Positions 1 through 10,427 of a stretch of 64,000 nucleotides of DNA are shown one piece after another (position 1 is the first letter of the stretch; every line of letters begins with the position of its first letter). The notes beneath the pieces were generated by a model. It searched no databases. It was not told where the DNA came from and was given only the letters and a program-made list of their open reading frames with translations. The DNA comes from an uncultured Clostridium sp. (lineage in GTDB: Bacteria; Bacillota_A; Clostridia; TANB77; CAG-508). Position numbers and translations under genes: made by a program. The DNA lies in assembly GCA_948466265.1 (NCBI GenBank), contig CAOJZU010000006.1:1-64000 (forward strand). The letters run 5' to 3'.

Positions 1-175
1 AGTTTTTATATTTATTATTACTATCTCTTTAATTTCTTTTTAATAACACAAATAAGAACCTCACCCACTTACGCAATCATAGATTGCTTGTGGGTACCCG
101 AGAACCTTGTTGCATACGCAATAAACCAATATAGTATAATTTTTTAAAAACTCTAAAATGCTTTGCCGTTCTATG

Positions 176-496
<321 letters not shown>

Positions 497-498
497 TC

Positions 499-527
499 AA
501 AAAAAGACCGTTTCTTTTGAAACGGTT
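499..527 (-). terminator. Rho-independent terminator after tRNA-Tyr
   Basis: An 8-bp perfect stem (ACCGTTTC/GAAACGGT, loop TTTT) is followed on the minus strand by a run of T. It sits about 85 bases downstream of the tRNA-Tyr 3' end and upstream of the small hypothetical gene. Confidence 0.75.
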
Positions 528-609
528 TAAGTTTTTGTGTTGTCAAATCCTTATAATCTTGAATTTAAGTTGTATCAAGCATTATAGAGAGTTCGACAAA
601 AACTCGTCT

Positions 610-695
610 TGGTGGGCAGGGTTGGATTCGAACCAACGTACTCAAATGAGAACAGATTTACAGTCTGCCGCCTTTAGCCACTCGGCCACCTACCC
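610..695 (-). tRNA. tRNA-Tyr (GTA anticodon)
   Basis: The 86-base sequence folds as a class II tRNA with a long variable arm. It has acceptor stem GGGTAGG/CCTGCCC, anticodon loop CTGTAAA with anticodon GTA, a TTCGAATC T-loop and an encoded 3' CCA. This is the only tRNA I found in the window, so the tRNAs that would explain the CGG anomaly must lie elsewhere in the genome. Confidence 0.95.
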
Positions 696-707
696 AAATA
701 TTTAAAT

Positions 708-748
708 GAATTGCGTTATATTAAGCCTCACTCTCTATAACGCAATTT
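708..748 (-). other. Inverted repeat in the 5' leader of tRNA-Tyr
   Basis: ATTGCGTTAT and ATAACGCAAT face each other just downstream of the tRNA promoter's -10 box, so the tRNA precursor would start with a 10-bp hairpin. It could protect the 5' end or aid processing. It has no run of T and so is not a terminator. Confidence 0.5.
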
Positions 749-777
749 ATTATATTATTTTTTTTTATTTCTGTCAA
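749..777 (-). promoter_or_regulatory. Sigma-A promoter of tRNA-Tyr
   Basis: A perfect TTGACA (772-777) and a perfect TATAAT (749-754) are separated by 17 bases on the minus strand, pointing into the tRNA gene. Both boxes match the consensus at 6/6, as expected for a stable RNA. Confidence 0.85.
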
Positions 778-801
778 TACAATTCGTAAAATTTTCTTAG
801 C

Positions 802-3383
802 TTATTCGGTTCTTAATGCTTCAACTGGATCTTTCTTAGCTGCAATCTTTGATGGAATAAGTCCGGCAGTAACAGTAAGTAGTACACTAATTATAACAAG
901 TATTACGCCTCCCACTACTGGAAGTGACGCAATTCCAGATACTCCAGTAACTTCCTTAATTACTATATTTGCAGGAATACAAATTAAAAGAGTTATACTT
1001 ATTCCAAGTAATCCTGATGTTAGTCCTACTAACAATGTCTCTGCATTAAATACTCTAGAAATATCTTTTTTAGATGCACCTATGCTTCTTAAAATCCCTA
1101 TTTCTTTTATTCTTTCAAGTACTGATATATATGTTATTATTCCTATCATTATTGAAGAAACAATCAATGAAACACTAACAAATGCCATTAACACATAACT
1201 TATTACATCAATTATCGCAGTTACAGAATTCATCATTGTTCCAACAATATCAGAATATGTTATAACATTTTCTTCAATTCCACAGTCTTTTTGTACCTGA
1301 TTGTAATCTTCAATAATTTTCCCTATTTTCTCTTTTGCCTCAAAATCTTTTGGATAAATGTATATTCCACTAGGATCATCTAAATTAACAGATCCAAATT
1401 TTTCTAAATTCCCTTCATAACTTGCATCACTGTTTTCTGAATACTTCTTCATAAGTTCAGCAATCTGTTCTTGACTTAAGTTTGCAATATATGCTTTTTG
1501 TTCTTCTGGTAAATTATTATAGTTAAACTCCTCAGTATCGTCACTAAACTCTAATCCTGTAAGCACATTTATCTTTTTATTAGTCTTTTGTTCTTTTACA
1601 ATATCACTTTCATTTACTTTATTTATAACATATTCCTTAAGTGAAGATTTATATCCGAACTCCACCTGTCATTGAAGTGCCAATACTTTCCTCATTTTGT
1701 CTAATAATTCCGAGTAATATTTATATCTAAAGCCTTATTCAAAAGATCTTTCATAAATCCTTCATCTTCTTGCATATCTTTCCAAATATTACCATCTTTA
1801 ATATAATAGTCTGTGTTTAAAACTAGCTTAAATTTTAAGTCCAAAAGTTCATTAAAAGTATAAACCTTCTCATCTATATTATCTACTTTACCTCCATTCA
1901 TAAGTGCTTTATATTTCTTTGTCAATTCGTCTGGATCTAATAAACCTATTGAATATAATGTATAATCACTAATTCTATTATTCCTGTCAACTATCAAAAC
2001 AACTTCATTAAACTTATTTGGCCATTTCCCAGCAATTATATCATATTGCGATTCTAATAGTTCCTGATTATCAAGCATCTCTTCCCAAATCTCATGTGAT
2101 CCCATAGCGCCACCATACATTGTTTCCATTTTTTGCATCTCGCCCATACCAATATTATTCATAATTTGATTTGGAGAAGATTTAACATATGAAGTGCTAT
2201 TTGCTTCATTATTATATATATTTAAATCAATGTTATATTTATATTGTATTGCGTTTGAGACGTTAGAGAAATTTGCTTTATCTGCTTCTACATATTTCTT
2301 AAATGCCTTTAAGTTATTTGTGCTTGCTTGTGTAGACATCATAGAAAGCATGTCATTTACAAGTGGTCTAGACTTGACTATTCCGCTCCTCCATATCTTC
2401 TTCCTCATCATTTGTCATACCAGAAATACTCTCCAACATATCCCCTATATTAACCGTAGTCTTTTCTAGCATAACTGGATATGAAGAAAGAGTATCTTCT
2501 TCTACTTTTGATACATAATTTTGAACACCATTTGATAATGACATTATTGTTGCTATTCCAATTATTCCAATGCTTCCTGCAAATGAAGTTAAAAATGTCC
2601 TTCCTTTTTTTGTCATTAAATTGTTTAAGCTAAGTGATAAAGCTGTAAAAAATGACATCGAAGTTTTATTTTTCCTACGTTCTCTATGATTTGTTTCTTC
2701 TCCTTCATATGGGTCTGAATCATTTATGATATTTCCATCTAAAAGTTTAATTATTCTAGTTGAATATTTATCTGCAAGTTCAGGGTTATGTGTTACCATG
2801 ATAACTAATTTTTCTTTTGCAATTTCTTTTAATAAATCCATTATTTGAATGGATGTAGCAGAATCTAATGCTCCAGTTGGCTCATCTGCAAGTAATATAT
2901 TAGGATTTCCTACAAGTGCTCTTGCTATAGCTACTCTTTGCATTTGTCCACCTGACATTTGATTTGGTTTTTTATATAATTGATTACCGAAGTCCTACTT
3001 TTTCTAAAGCTTCTTTTGCTCTTCTCTTTCTTTCTTTTATCGATACTCCAGATATTGTTAAAGCAAGTTCTACATTTGAAAGAACACTTTGATGTGGTAT
3101 TAAGTTATAGTTTTGAAATACAAAACCTATCGAATGATTACGATAGGTGTCCCAATCTCGATCTAGGTAATCTTTTGTCGATTTTCCGATTTATTATTAA
3201 ATCTCCACTTGTGTAATGGTCTAATCCACCAATTATATTTAATAGTGTTGTTTTTCCACAACCACTTTGACCAAGTATTGATACAAATTCATTTCTTCTA
3301 AATTCTATGTCTATTCCCTTTAGCGCTTGAACTTTCTCATTTCCTGCCTTATATTCTTTTGTTATCTTTTTTAGTTTTAGCAA
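802..3383 (-). CDS. ABC exporter, fused ATPase and FtsX-like permease (5 CGG +1 sites)
   Basis: This 858-residue protein has an N-terminal MacB/LolD-type ATPase with Walker A GQSGCGKTT, Q-loop, signature MSGGQMQ and Walker B ILLADEP. A FtsX/MacB-type permease follows, with one membrane segment after the ATPase and three near the C-terminus. This family exports peptides or lipids, or resists antimicrobial peptides. The frame is continuous only if one C is skipped at in-frame CGG codons at 3186-3188, 2987-2989, 2383-2385, 1710-1712 and 1655-1657. Each skip restores Gly, for example the conserved VGLGNQ before the signature motif. The start is a TTG preceded by AAGGA. CGG at 861 and 2453 is out of phase and needs no shift. 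A palindromic operator overlaps the promoter. Confidence 0.9.
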
Positions 3384-3410
3384 TTAAAATCAATCCTTTT
3401 TTACTTAAAA

Positions 3411-3446
3411 ATATAGCTTACAAATATTTATATTTGTAAACTATAT
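3411..3446. promoter_or_regulatory. Palindromic operator at the ABC exporter promoter
   Basis: A near-perfect 36-bp palindrome has ATATAG-TTACAAATA arms around a TTT centre. It lies directly downstream of, and touches, the -10 box of the exporter promoter. This fits a repressor site. No regulator gene is adjacent. Confidence 0.6.
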
Positions 3447-3473
3447 TTTATTCTCCTTATATTAAATTGTCAA
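3445..3473 (-). promoter_or_regulatory. Promoter of the ABC exporter
   Basis: TTGACA (3468-3473) and TAAAAT (3445-3450) are 17 bases apart on the minus strand. Transcription would start inside the palindrome at 3411-3446. Confidence 0.75.
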
Positions 3474-3505
3474 CTTGTTTTATGTGACTTTTTTGTAAAT
3501 TTATT

Positions 3506-5219
3506 CTAATTTAAATGCATTTTTTGCATTTCTTCAAATCTTTTAATTTTATTAGTCGTAGTTTTAGCGAATTCTGCCTTTGTTAAAATCATGTTCTTTA
3601 TATATTTATACTTTGGAACTAATTTATTTGCTTCTTTTACTTTATCCCATATTGCCTTCTTTATTTCTTCCATATTGAATCCTGGATATTTTTTCTTTGC
3701 TATATCTTCATTATATTTTATTTTTACAGATAAGACTAAATCATCTTCTTTTGGAAGTCCAAATACAAAGCAATCTTCTACTAGGTCAATTTTATTTATG
3801 TTTTCTTCTATTTCTTCTGGGAAGATTTTCTTCCCATTTTTTAAGACTATTGTGTTTTTCTTTCTTCCTGTTATATATACAAATCCTTTTTTATCAATAT
3901 ATCCATAGTCTCCTGTATAAAACCATCCGGTCCCTTATAGCATTACTTGTTGCTTCTTCGTCCTCATAATATCCCATCATTACATTAGGTGCTTTAACTG
4001 CTATTTCACCTATTCCATCTTTATTTTTATCAACAATTTTTAATTCTACATTTGGCATTGGAACTCCAATAGAGCCATATTTTCTATATCTATAGTTCTC
4101 TGCGCAAAGTACAGGTGCTGTTTCTGTTAGTCCATACCCTTGAACTGTAAGTATTCCGAAAATCATTAAGTCCCTTTTCTACTCTTTTATCAAGTCCTGC
4201 AGCACCGCTTATTACAAATCTTAATCCTCCAAGTCCATCTATTATTTTTTTATATACTTTTCTTCTAACATCTATTCCAAATTTTAAAAGTAAATTTGTA
4301 AATACTTTAGAGATTTTTATAAGTGTAGTTTTCTTTTCTTTTGCAATTTGTTCTTCTATTTTTTCATATATTTTTTCTATTAATATTGGTACTCCTACAA
4401 AGAATGTAACCTTATATTCTTTAAGATTCTGTGCAATATATTTTAAGCCATCAGGAAATGTTGTTGTTATTCCTGAGCTTAACATTATAAGTTGACCAGT
4501 AGAACCGAATGTATGATGATATGGTAAAAATGCAAGATTTACATCTGTGCTTCTAAAATCTTCTACTTGTTGCATGTCTGATATATTTCTTGCAATATTA
4601 TATTGTGAAAGCATAACAGCTTTTGATTTTGATGTAGTTCCTGATGTAAATACTAATGTAGCAAGTGCTTTATTATCTATTTTATAATCTATATATTCTC
4701 TATTTCCTGCATTTATTGATTCTTTTCCATTTTCTATAACTTCTCTAATATATTCTTTTCCTTCTTGTTTTTCCATACATATATATGTATCTATATTTGA
4801 TTTTCCGTTCTTTTCTTATTTTTTCAATGATTGCTTCATATTTTTCTTCATAAATTATTCCTTCTACTTTACTTCTTAAAATCGAGCTTTCTATTTCTAT
4901 ATCTGTTAATCCTTTATCTAATGGAACTGCTATCATCCCTCCTAGTAGAATAGACACATAGCTTAAAGCCCATTCATATCTATTTTTTGAAAGTATAGCT
5001 ATCTTTTTTCCTTTTAATCCGAGCTAAAAATAGTCCTGTTCCTAAACTATTTACTTCTTTTAAAAATTCTTCATATGTTATATCTATATATTTTATATCT
5101 TGTTCGTTTTTTTCTTTTACTCTAAATGCTACATTTTTTGGATATTTCTCTACTGAATGATATATGACATCTTTTATATTGTCAAATATCGGATAATCAA
5201 AAAATGTTTCTTTTTTCAT
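3506..5219 (-). CDS. Long-chain acyl-CoA synthetase / AMP-binding enzyme (4 CGG +1 sites)
   Basis: This 569-residue protein is of the ANL superfamily and activates fatty acids with ATP and CoA. It has the P-loop TSGTTSKSK, the YGLTE motif and the GWFYTGD motif, followed by a short C-terminal lid. The open frame is broken at in-frame CGG codons at 5019-5021, 4805-4807, 4156-4158 and 3927-3929. A +1 step at each restores Gly, including the first residue of the highly conserved GWFYTGD and the Gly before the YGLTE strand. The ATG has an AAAGGAG site 11 bases upstream. The promoter carries a palindrome. Without the CGG rule this would look like a four-piece pseudogene. Confidence 0.9.
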
Positions 5220-5239
5220 TAACTTTTATTCTCCTTTAT

Positions 5240-5260
5240 ATCTAGTATTGAATACTAGAT
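5240..5260. promoter_or_regulatory. Perfect 21-bp palindrome overlapping the acyl-CoA synthetase promoter
   Basis: Ten-base arms (ATCTAGTATT) flank one central base. The palindrome covers the downstream side of the -10 box, which fits a TetR-type dimeric repressor. The regulator is not identifiable in the window. Confidence 0.6.
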
Positions 5261-5285
5261 TATCATATATTTAATATTGTGTCAA
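5257..5285 (-). promoter_or_regulatory. Promoter of the acyl-CoA synthetase gene
   Basis: TTGACA (5280-5285), a 17-base spacer and a weak -10 TAATCT (5257-5262) lie on the minus strand. The -10 shares bases with the palindrome at 5240-5260. Confidence 0.6.
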
Positions 5286-5371
5286 GTGAATTTTCAATGC
5301 TTATATTATTTCTCATATTCGTATATTTATTCGGGTTCTTGGAAATAATTATATTTAGGTGGTGATAATTT

Positions 5372-5545
5372 ATGACAAGTAAAGAATTATTGTACGTTGA
5401 GGATGCTTTGGGACATGAGAAATTTATGAAATCATGTAGTCAAAAAACTTCAAGCAAACTAAGTGATGTAACACTTTCTACTTATGTTGCAGAGCTTGAA
5501 AAGACACATACAGAATTATATAATAAATTTTTAAGTTTATTATAA
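5372..5545 (+). CDS. Small spore-coat-associated protein, 57 aa
   Basis: This short protein (start MTSKELLYVEDALGHEKF, ending LSLL) is of the helical type that Clostridia encode next to CotF-like coat genes. The ATG follows AGGTGGTG eight bases upstream. It is helical and soluble, with no signal peptide. It lies 22 bases upstream of the coat gene at 5568 and is probably co-transcribed with it. It is too short to appear in many automatic gene calls. The coat role is inferred from the neighbour. Confidence 0.75.
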   Translation: MTSKELLYVEDALGHEKFMKSCSQKTSSKLSDVTLSTYVAELEKTHTELYNKFLSLL

Positions 5546-5567
5546 TTTAAATGGAAAGGAGCTTTTT

Positions 5568-5819
5568 ATGGAAGACAGAGATTTAATGGAAAGTGAATTA
5601 TTAGTTATTAAAGGTGTTTGTGATTTATACTTACATGGAGTTATCGAATCTTCTACTGCAGAAGTTCACTCTGCATTTCAAGATGCACTTGAAACCTCAT
5701 TAAACATTCAAAACAAAATATATAATTTAATGGCAGAAAAAGGTTGGTATAAAACAGATACTGCTGAACAGCAAAAAATAGATACTGTTAAGCAAAAATT
5801 TTCAAATGCATGTTGCTGA
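5568..5819 (+). CDS. Spore coat protein, CotF family, 83 aa
   Basis: The protein has the CotF-like features VIKGVCDLYLHGVIES and a C-terminal KGWYKTDTAEQQKI stretch, as in clostridial spore coat proteins. It is a small four-helix, ferritin-like domain expected on the outer spore layer. An AAAGGAG site precedes the ATG by about nine bases. It ends on TGA, showing that UGA is a stop here. A strong terminator follows. No CGG codon is present. Confidence 0.8.
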   Translation: MEDRDLMESELLVIKGVCDLYLHGVIESSTAEVHSAFQDALETSLNIQNKIYNLMAEKGWYKTDTAEQQKIDTVKQKFSNACC

Positions 5820-5865
5820 TTCGTAAAGTCAACTTATTATGTTTATTGTGAAACATTATGCAAAC

Positions 5866-5908
5866 AAAACACCCTATATAACATTTGCTATATGGGTGTT
5901 TTGTTTTG
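5866..5908 (+). terminator. Terminator of the spore coat pair
   Basis: A 13-bp stem (AAAACACCCTATA with its complement) is followed by a T-rich stretch on the plus strand, just downstream of the coat gene. Confidence 0.8.
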
Positions 5909-5952
5909 TGTTTAAACTTATTTATGCATTGCATTGTAAGTCGATTTAGGGG

Positions 5953-6708
5953 TTACTTTCTTAACATTGAAATATACTGGTATAAATTTTTTAACTGCTT
6001 GATATCGAGCTCTTTCATTTCCTCCATTATTTTTTCTCTTACCATGTCCTCCTGGGTTTCAGGCTTTTTCCCATCTTCTACTTCACACTCTTCGTCAGAT
6101 ATCTTAAGTCCTTTTTCATAGCAAGAGCCATCCCAAACAGGATTATCTATGTTTACCAATATGTTTTCCGGCAACTCAATAACAAGACACATTCGGTACC
6201 CATAGTAATTAATTTGTACCTTATCATCTTCCCCTTTATATTGGAGGAAAGAGTCATGTACTTTTTTGTACCATGTACTTTTTGCTCCCATAATATTGGA
6301 AGTTTCATAAGTATCATCAAGCCAGCAGTTTCCAACCTCGTTCTTAATAAACTCTGGCAACTTTTTGTAAATCTCCTCATTGAGGGGTTTTACATTTGTT
6401 TCGTAAACTTCGTCACTGTAAAGAGTGCTGTACATTCTTAAGCATTCTCTATGGTTCAAAGCCCCTGCTTCACCTTGTAAAACCAATTCAAAGTTTGTTT
6501 CTTTGCTAATCAAACAAGGCTTTCCAGCAATCAATATCGGATGCCAAAGAAGATCTTCAGCTACAACCGCTTGATCCTCTTTCCAACCGGTATATTCCTT
6601 CTTCAAGATTATGCCTTCTACACTGTTAATCGGTGTATACTCAACATATTTCCTGTAGATTTCTGCATCTTCCTGCATTGCGTCTACTAACTTTATCCAT
6701 CTACTCAT
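5953..6708 (-). CDS. Hypothetical protein, 251 aa, foreign-looking
   Basis: I do not recognise the family. The product is soluble, acidic at the C-terminus and rich in Trp and Tyr, with no signal peptide or membrane segment. Its third-position base use is richer in G and C than in the surrounding genes, suggesting transfer. The gene is intact with a normal ATG and an AGGAGG-like site. CGG occurs only out of phase (EYTGW, ELPEN, DQAVV), so no frame correction is needed. It faces the spore coat genes tail to tail. Confidence 0.65.
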   Translation of the reverse strand: MSRWIKLVDAMQEDAEIYRKYVEYTPINSVEGIILKKEYTGWKEDQAVVAEDLLWHPILIAGKPCLISKETNFELVLQGEAGALNHRECLRMYSTLYSDEVYETNVKPLNEEIYKKLPEFIKNEVGNCWLDDTYETSNIMGAKSTWYKKVHDSFLQYKGEDDKVQINYYGYRMCLVIELPENILVNIDNPVWDGSCYEKGLKISDEECEVEDGKKPETQEDMVREKIMEEMKELDIKQLKNLYQYISMLRK

Positions 6709-6918
6709 TTTGTTTCCTCCTTAATTGTCCTTAAATGTTAATTGTTAATAGTAACACCAGTATATTTAAGTATGCTAATCTAGTCTATTTAACCCCTTTT
6801 TGTGCTTGATATAAAATGAACCTCAAGCAAACTAATAAATATATATATTTATTTATTATATATTACTTTATGTAAATTGTCAAATAATTTCCATCTACAT
6901 TTTTTGACAAATATTAAC

Positions 6919-9003
6919 TTATAACATCTTTTTTAAAATTGATTTTACTTTAGATGTTACATAGTTACTTTTATTTTTTTGATTAATGTCTTCTACCATA
7001 GAAACAATAAGTATTTGTTTTTCTGAATTTTCGTCTGCTACAAATGTGCAAAACCATCCAATTTCTAAACCTTCTGTATCCTCTTGAGAATTTTTAATTT
7101 CTGCTGTTCCAGTTTTACCTGCAAGTCTAACATTTTCCATTTGTACATTATGTGCTGTTCCACCTTCGTCTTCAATTACTTGTACTAAATCTTCTTTTAT
7201 AGCATTTGCAGTTTCTTTCGAGAAAGCATTTTTTATATAAAATTCAGGCTGACTTACATCTTCTTTATACTCTATATATGGCTTAATCATATTTCCTTCA
7301 TTTACAAATGCTGTATACATTGCAGACATATGTATTGGATTTATAAGTACCTTTCCTTGTCCATATCCTGTATCTGCAAGCTGTACCTCACTTTCAAATT
7401 TGTCCCCACTTAAAAATTTTGAAGATGTCATTGATATTGGAAAATCTATCGCTTGATCAAATCCTATTTTATTTAAATTATTCTTTAATTTATCTTTTCC
7501 TATTTTTAAAGAAAGTTTAGCAAAATATATATTATCAGAATATATAAGAGCATTTCTTAGGTTTGCTGGACCATTATATGTCTTAACTGTTGTTACATTA
7601 TATGTTCCCCAAGAAGAGTCTTTTTGCCACTTCTTACCACTTGTACCAAAATCTTCATCCTCAGTAATAGTTTTTGTATCAAGTCCAATTGCTCCAACTA
7701 TTGGCTTAAATGAAGAACCTGGAACCCAACTTTTCTCACACCTATTATATAATGGTTCTCTTTTGTCATTTGTAATCTCATTCCACTTTTGGTCTGTCAT
7801 TCCTAATATAAAGTCATTTGAATTGTATAGAGGGGTACTACACATTGCAAGTACCTCGCCTGTTTTAGGATTTAGTATAACTGTGGCTGATTCATCATCT
7901 TTAAACTCTTTATTTACATATTTTTGAAGTTCTATGTCTATTGTAAGCTTTATATCATCACCATTTTTTACTCCTCTTGTAATTATTGTTTTCTTTTTAT
8001 TGCCTTTCTTGTCAACAATATATACTTCATATCCATTTAGCCCTCTTAATTTCTCTTCAAAAGCTTTTTCAAGTCCTACTTTTCCAATTAAACTAGAATG
8101 ATTATATCCTTTTCCTGCATTTTCCTCTAATTCTTTTTCTGTAATTTCTCTTACATATCCCACTAAATGACTTGCGTCTTCTCCATAAGGATATATTCTT
8201 CCGAGCCGAAGTCTTTATTTGTATTCCTGCTATTCTCATAAGCTCTTCTTCTGTTTTACTATCTGTTTGTGATATATTTGCAATTTTTACAAATGTGTTT
8301 GTCTTTACATAATCTTTTTCTAAACTACTTTTTATTGATTCAACTGATATTCCAAGTAATCTTGATACCGCTTCTATATCAGCTGTATTATCTTTATTCA
8401 TTTTACCTGGAACAAATCCAACAGAATAAACCTTACCCTCACCTGCAAGGAGTTTGCCATTTCTATCATATATATTTCCTCTTGTTGTATCTGTTATATT
8501 TATTTTTAATTTATCTGTATCACTTAAACCTGGGAAAATCACATTTGAAGTCCAAATTATTTTGTAGTTTCCGTTCTTCACCTTCAAGTCTTATAGTGTT
8601 TGCAAATGTTAATGTTCCTGCAATCGTCTCCATTTTATTTGTATATGTAACTTTAATTTTACCGATTGTCCTGCACTTCTTCTTTCATATCACTTACTGT
8701 TATAGATCTTGCCTCAATTTGACCATATATTTCTTCATTTCTAGATATAAAATCTTCTTTTGATATAGCTTTTTTGCTACTTTCAGAAATCATATCATAC
8801 ATCTCATCATATTTTTCCTCATTAAGACATGACATATATTTATCTATAACTTTCATTGATGCTGTTAATCCAAATTTTACATTTGTACCTTTAAGTATAA
8901 AAATAATTATAGCAATTACAGCCAATAAAAATAGCAATATTTTAGTTTTTCTAACAATTACTTTTCTCTTGCTTTTTTTACCTTTCTTACTCTTTTTACT
9001 CAT
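6919..9003 (-). CDS. Class B penicillin-binding protein, transpeptidase (3 CGG +1 sites)
   Basis: This 693-residue protein has an N-terminal membrane anchor, an NTF2-like MecA-type domain, a dimerisation region and a transpeptidase domain. The active-site motifs are SSFK, SDN and KTGT. It cross-links peptidoglycan outside the membrane. In-frame CGG codons at 8662-8664, 8571-8573 and 8201-8203 each require a +1 step. They restore the EEGNYKIIW segment and the AGRIYPYG region before the conserved ASHLVGY. At the last site a second CGG two bases away (8206-8208) is out of phase and causes no break, a good internal control. A start at 9003 follows AAAGGAAAA. Confidence 0.92.
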
Positions 9004-9075
9004 ACTCTATTTTCCTTTTTATTTGAAATTTTAGGTATTAATATGTATATTTATCTCGATTTTTTTGTTTTTTTA

Positions 9076-9104
9076 ATTATATAACTAATACTTTCAAAAA
9101 TCAA
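9076..9104 (-). promoter_or_regulatory. Promoter of the penicillin-binding protein gene
   Basis: TTGATT (9099-9104), a 17-base spacer and TATAAT (9076-9081) lie on the minus strand, about 70 bases upstream of the start. Confidence 0.7.
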
Positions 9105-9144
9105 TATAAAAGAATTATTATACATTCTGTAAAACTATTATTTC

Positions 9145-10368
9145 TTATGTTTTATCTTTGTCCCTTATCTTTACTATGTCCTCTGCATTTAATTTTCCAG
9201 CTCTAGTTATAAGGTTATAGCCATACTTATCTTTTAATTTATCTATTGCTCGATCTAAATCATCTTGTTTTTCATTATCTTTATTATCAAAAAGAGAAAG
9301 CTGTTTTTTATCTTTTTCTACTAGATTATCAACTCTCATTCCTATAAGTCTTATAGCTATTCCTTTCATAAACATTTCGTCTAATAATTGTTTTGCTGTA
9401 TTATATATTTCTTTTGTATTAGAAATTTCACTTTCTAGTTTCTTTTGATGCGATATATCCTTAAACTCCTTATTTCTTAGCTGAACATTTACACTACTTG
9501 CAAGCAAATTTTGTTTTCTTAGTCTATATGTTACTTGCTCAGTTAAAGCAAATAATATTTCTTCTAATTTATCTTTTTCTCTTATATCATATGGAAATGT
9601 CACAGAATTACCTATGCTCTTTGGTTTTTCACGTATATATATAATCTCTGAATTATCTATTCCATTTGCATATTCCCACATTTGCAAACCATGTTTGCCA
9701 AATTTTCTAGTTATCTCTTGTTTACTAGATTTTGCAAGTTCTCCTATCTTATATATCTTCATATTATTTAATTTTGGTACTGTTTTCTTTCCAATCATAA
9801 ATAACTCAGATACTGGAAGATTCCACATTTTACTTTCTATTTCATTTTCGAATAAAGTATGAACTTTATCTGGCTTTTCAAAATCTGATGCCATTTTTGC
9901 AAGTAGCTTATTATGTGCCACTCCTATATTTACTGTAAATCCTAATTCTTTTTTTACTCTATTACTTATTTCATAAGCTTTATTTATTAATGTATCTTTC
10001 ATTAAATATTCTGTCATATCCATAAAGCATTCGTCTATACTAAATCTCTCAATCTTATCTGTATATTCTAAAAGCATGTTATATAATCTATTTGAATATT
10101 CTTTATATACTCTATATTCAGATGGTCTATATACTTTTAGATTTGGACATTTCTTCTTTGCAGAATATATTGTTTCTGCCGTTTTTATTCCATATTTTTT
10201 TGCAATCATACTTTTAGCAAGTACTATGCCTGCTCTTCTTTGTTCATCTCCTCCAATAATGCTAGGTATTTCTCTTATATCTATCTTTTCTCCATTTTTT
10301 AGCTTTTCTATTGCTGTCCAACTAAGAAAAGCATTGTTAACATCTATATGCAATATTTGTCTTTCCAT
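9145..10368 (-). CDS. dinB: DNA polymerase IV (Y family), 407 aa
   Basis: This is a translesion polymerase. Catalytic acidic residues are seen in HIDVNNAFLSW near the start and in FSIDECFMDMT at about residues 107-117. A thumb, a little-finger domain and a C-terminal sliding-clamp motif (KKQLSLFD) follow. The length is typical. The ATG follows GGTGGTG. The gene is intact; one CGG (IKTAETI) lies out of phase. It is monocistronic between the PBP promoter region and the MATE gene. Confidence 0.92.
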   Translation of the reverse strand: MERQILHIDVNNAFLSWTAIEKLKNGEKIDIREIPSIIGGDEQRRAGIVLAKSMIAKKYGIKTAETIYSAKKKCPNLKVYRPSEYRVYKEYSNRLYNMLLEYTDKIERFSIDECFMDMTEYLMKDTLINKAYEISNRVKKELGFTVNIGVAHNKLLAKMASDFEKPDKVHTLFENEIESKMWNLPVSELFMIGKKTVPKLNNMKIYKIGELAKSSKQEITRKFGKHGLQMWEYANGIDNSEIIYIREKPKSIGNSVTFPYDIREKDKLEEILFALTEQVTYRLRKQNLLASSVNVQLRNKEFKDISHQKKLESEISNTKEIYNTAKQLLDEMFMKGIAIRLIGMRVDNLVEKDKKQLSLFDNKDNEKQDDLDRAIDKLKDKYGYNLITRAGKLNAEDIVKIRDKDKT

Positions 10369-10427
10369 ATGAAAACACCACCAATATAATTATAAAACGG
10401 TTGTTTGTATTTGTCAACAATAATTTA

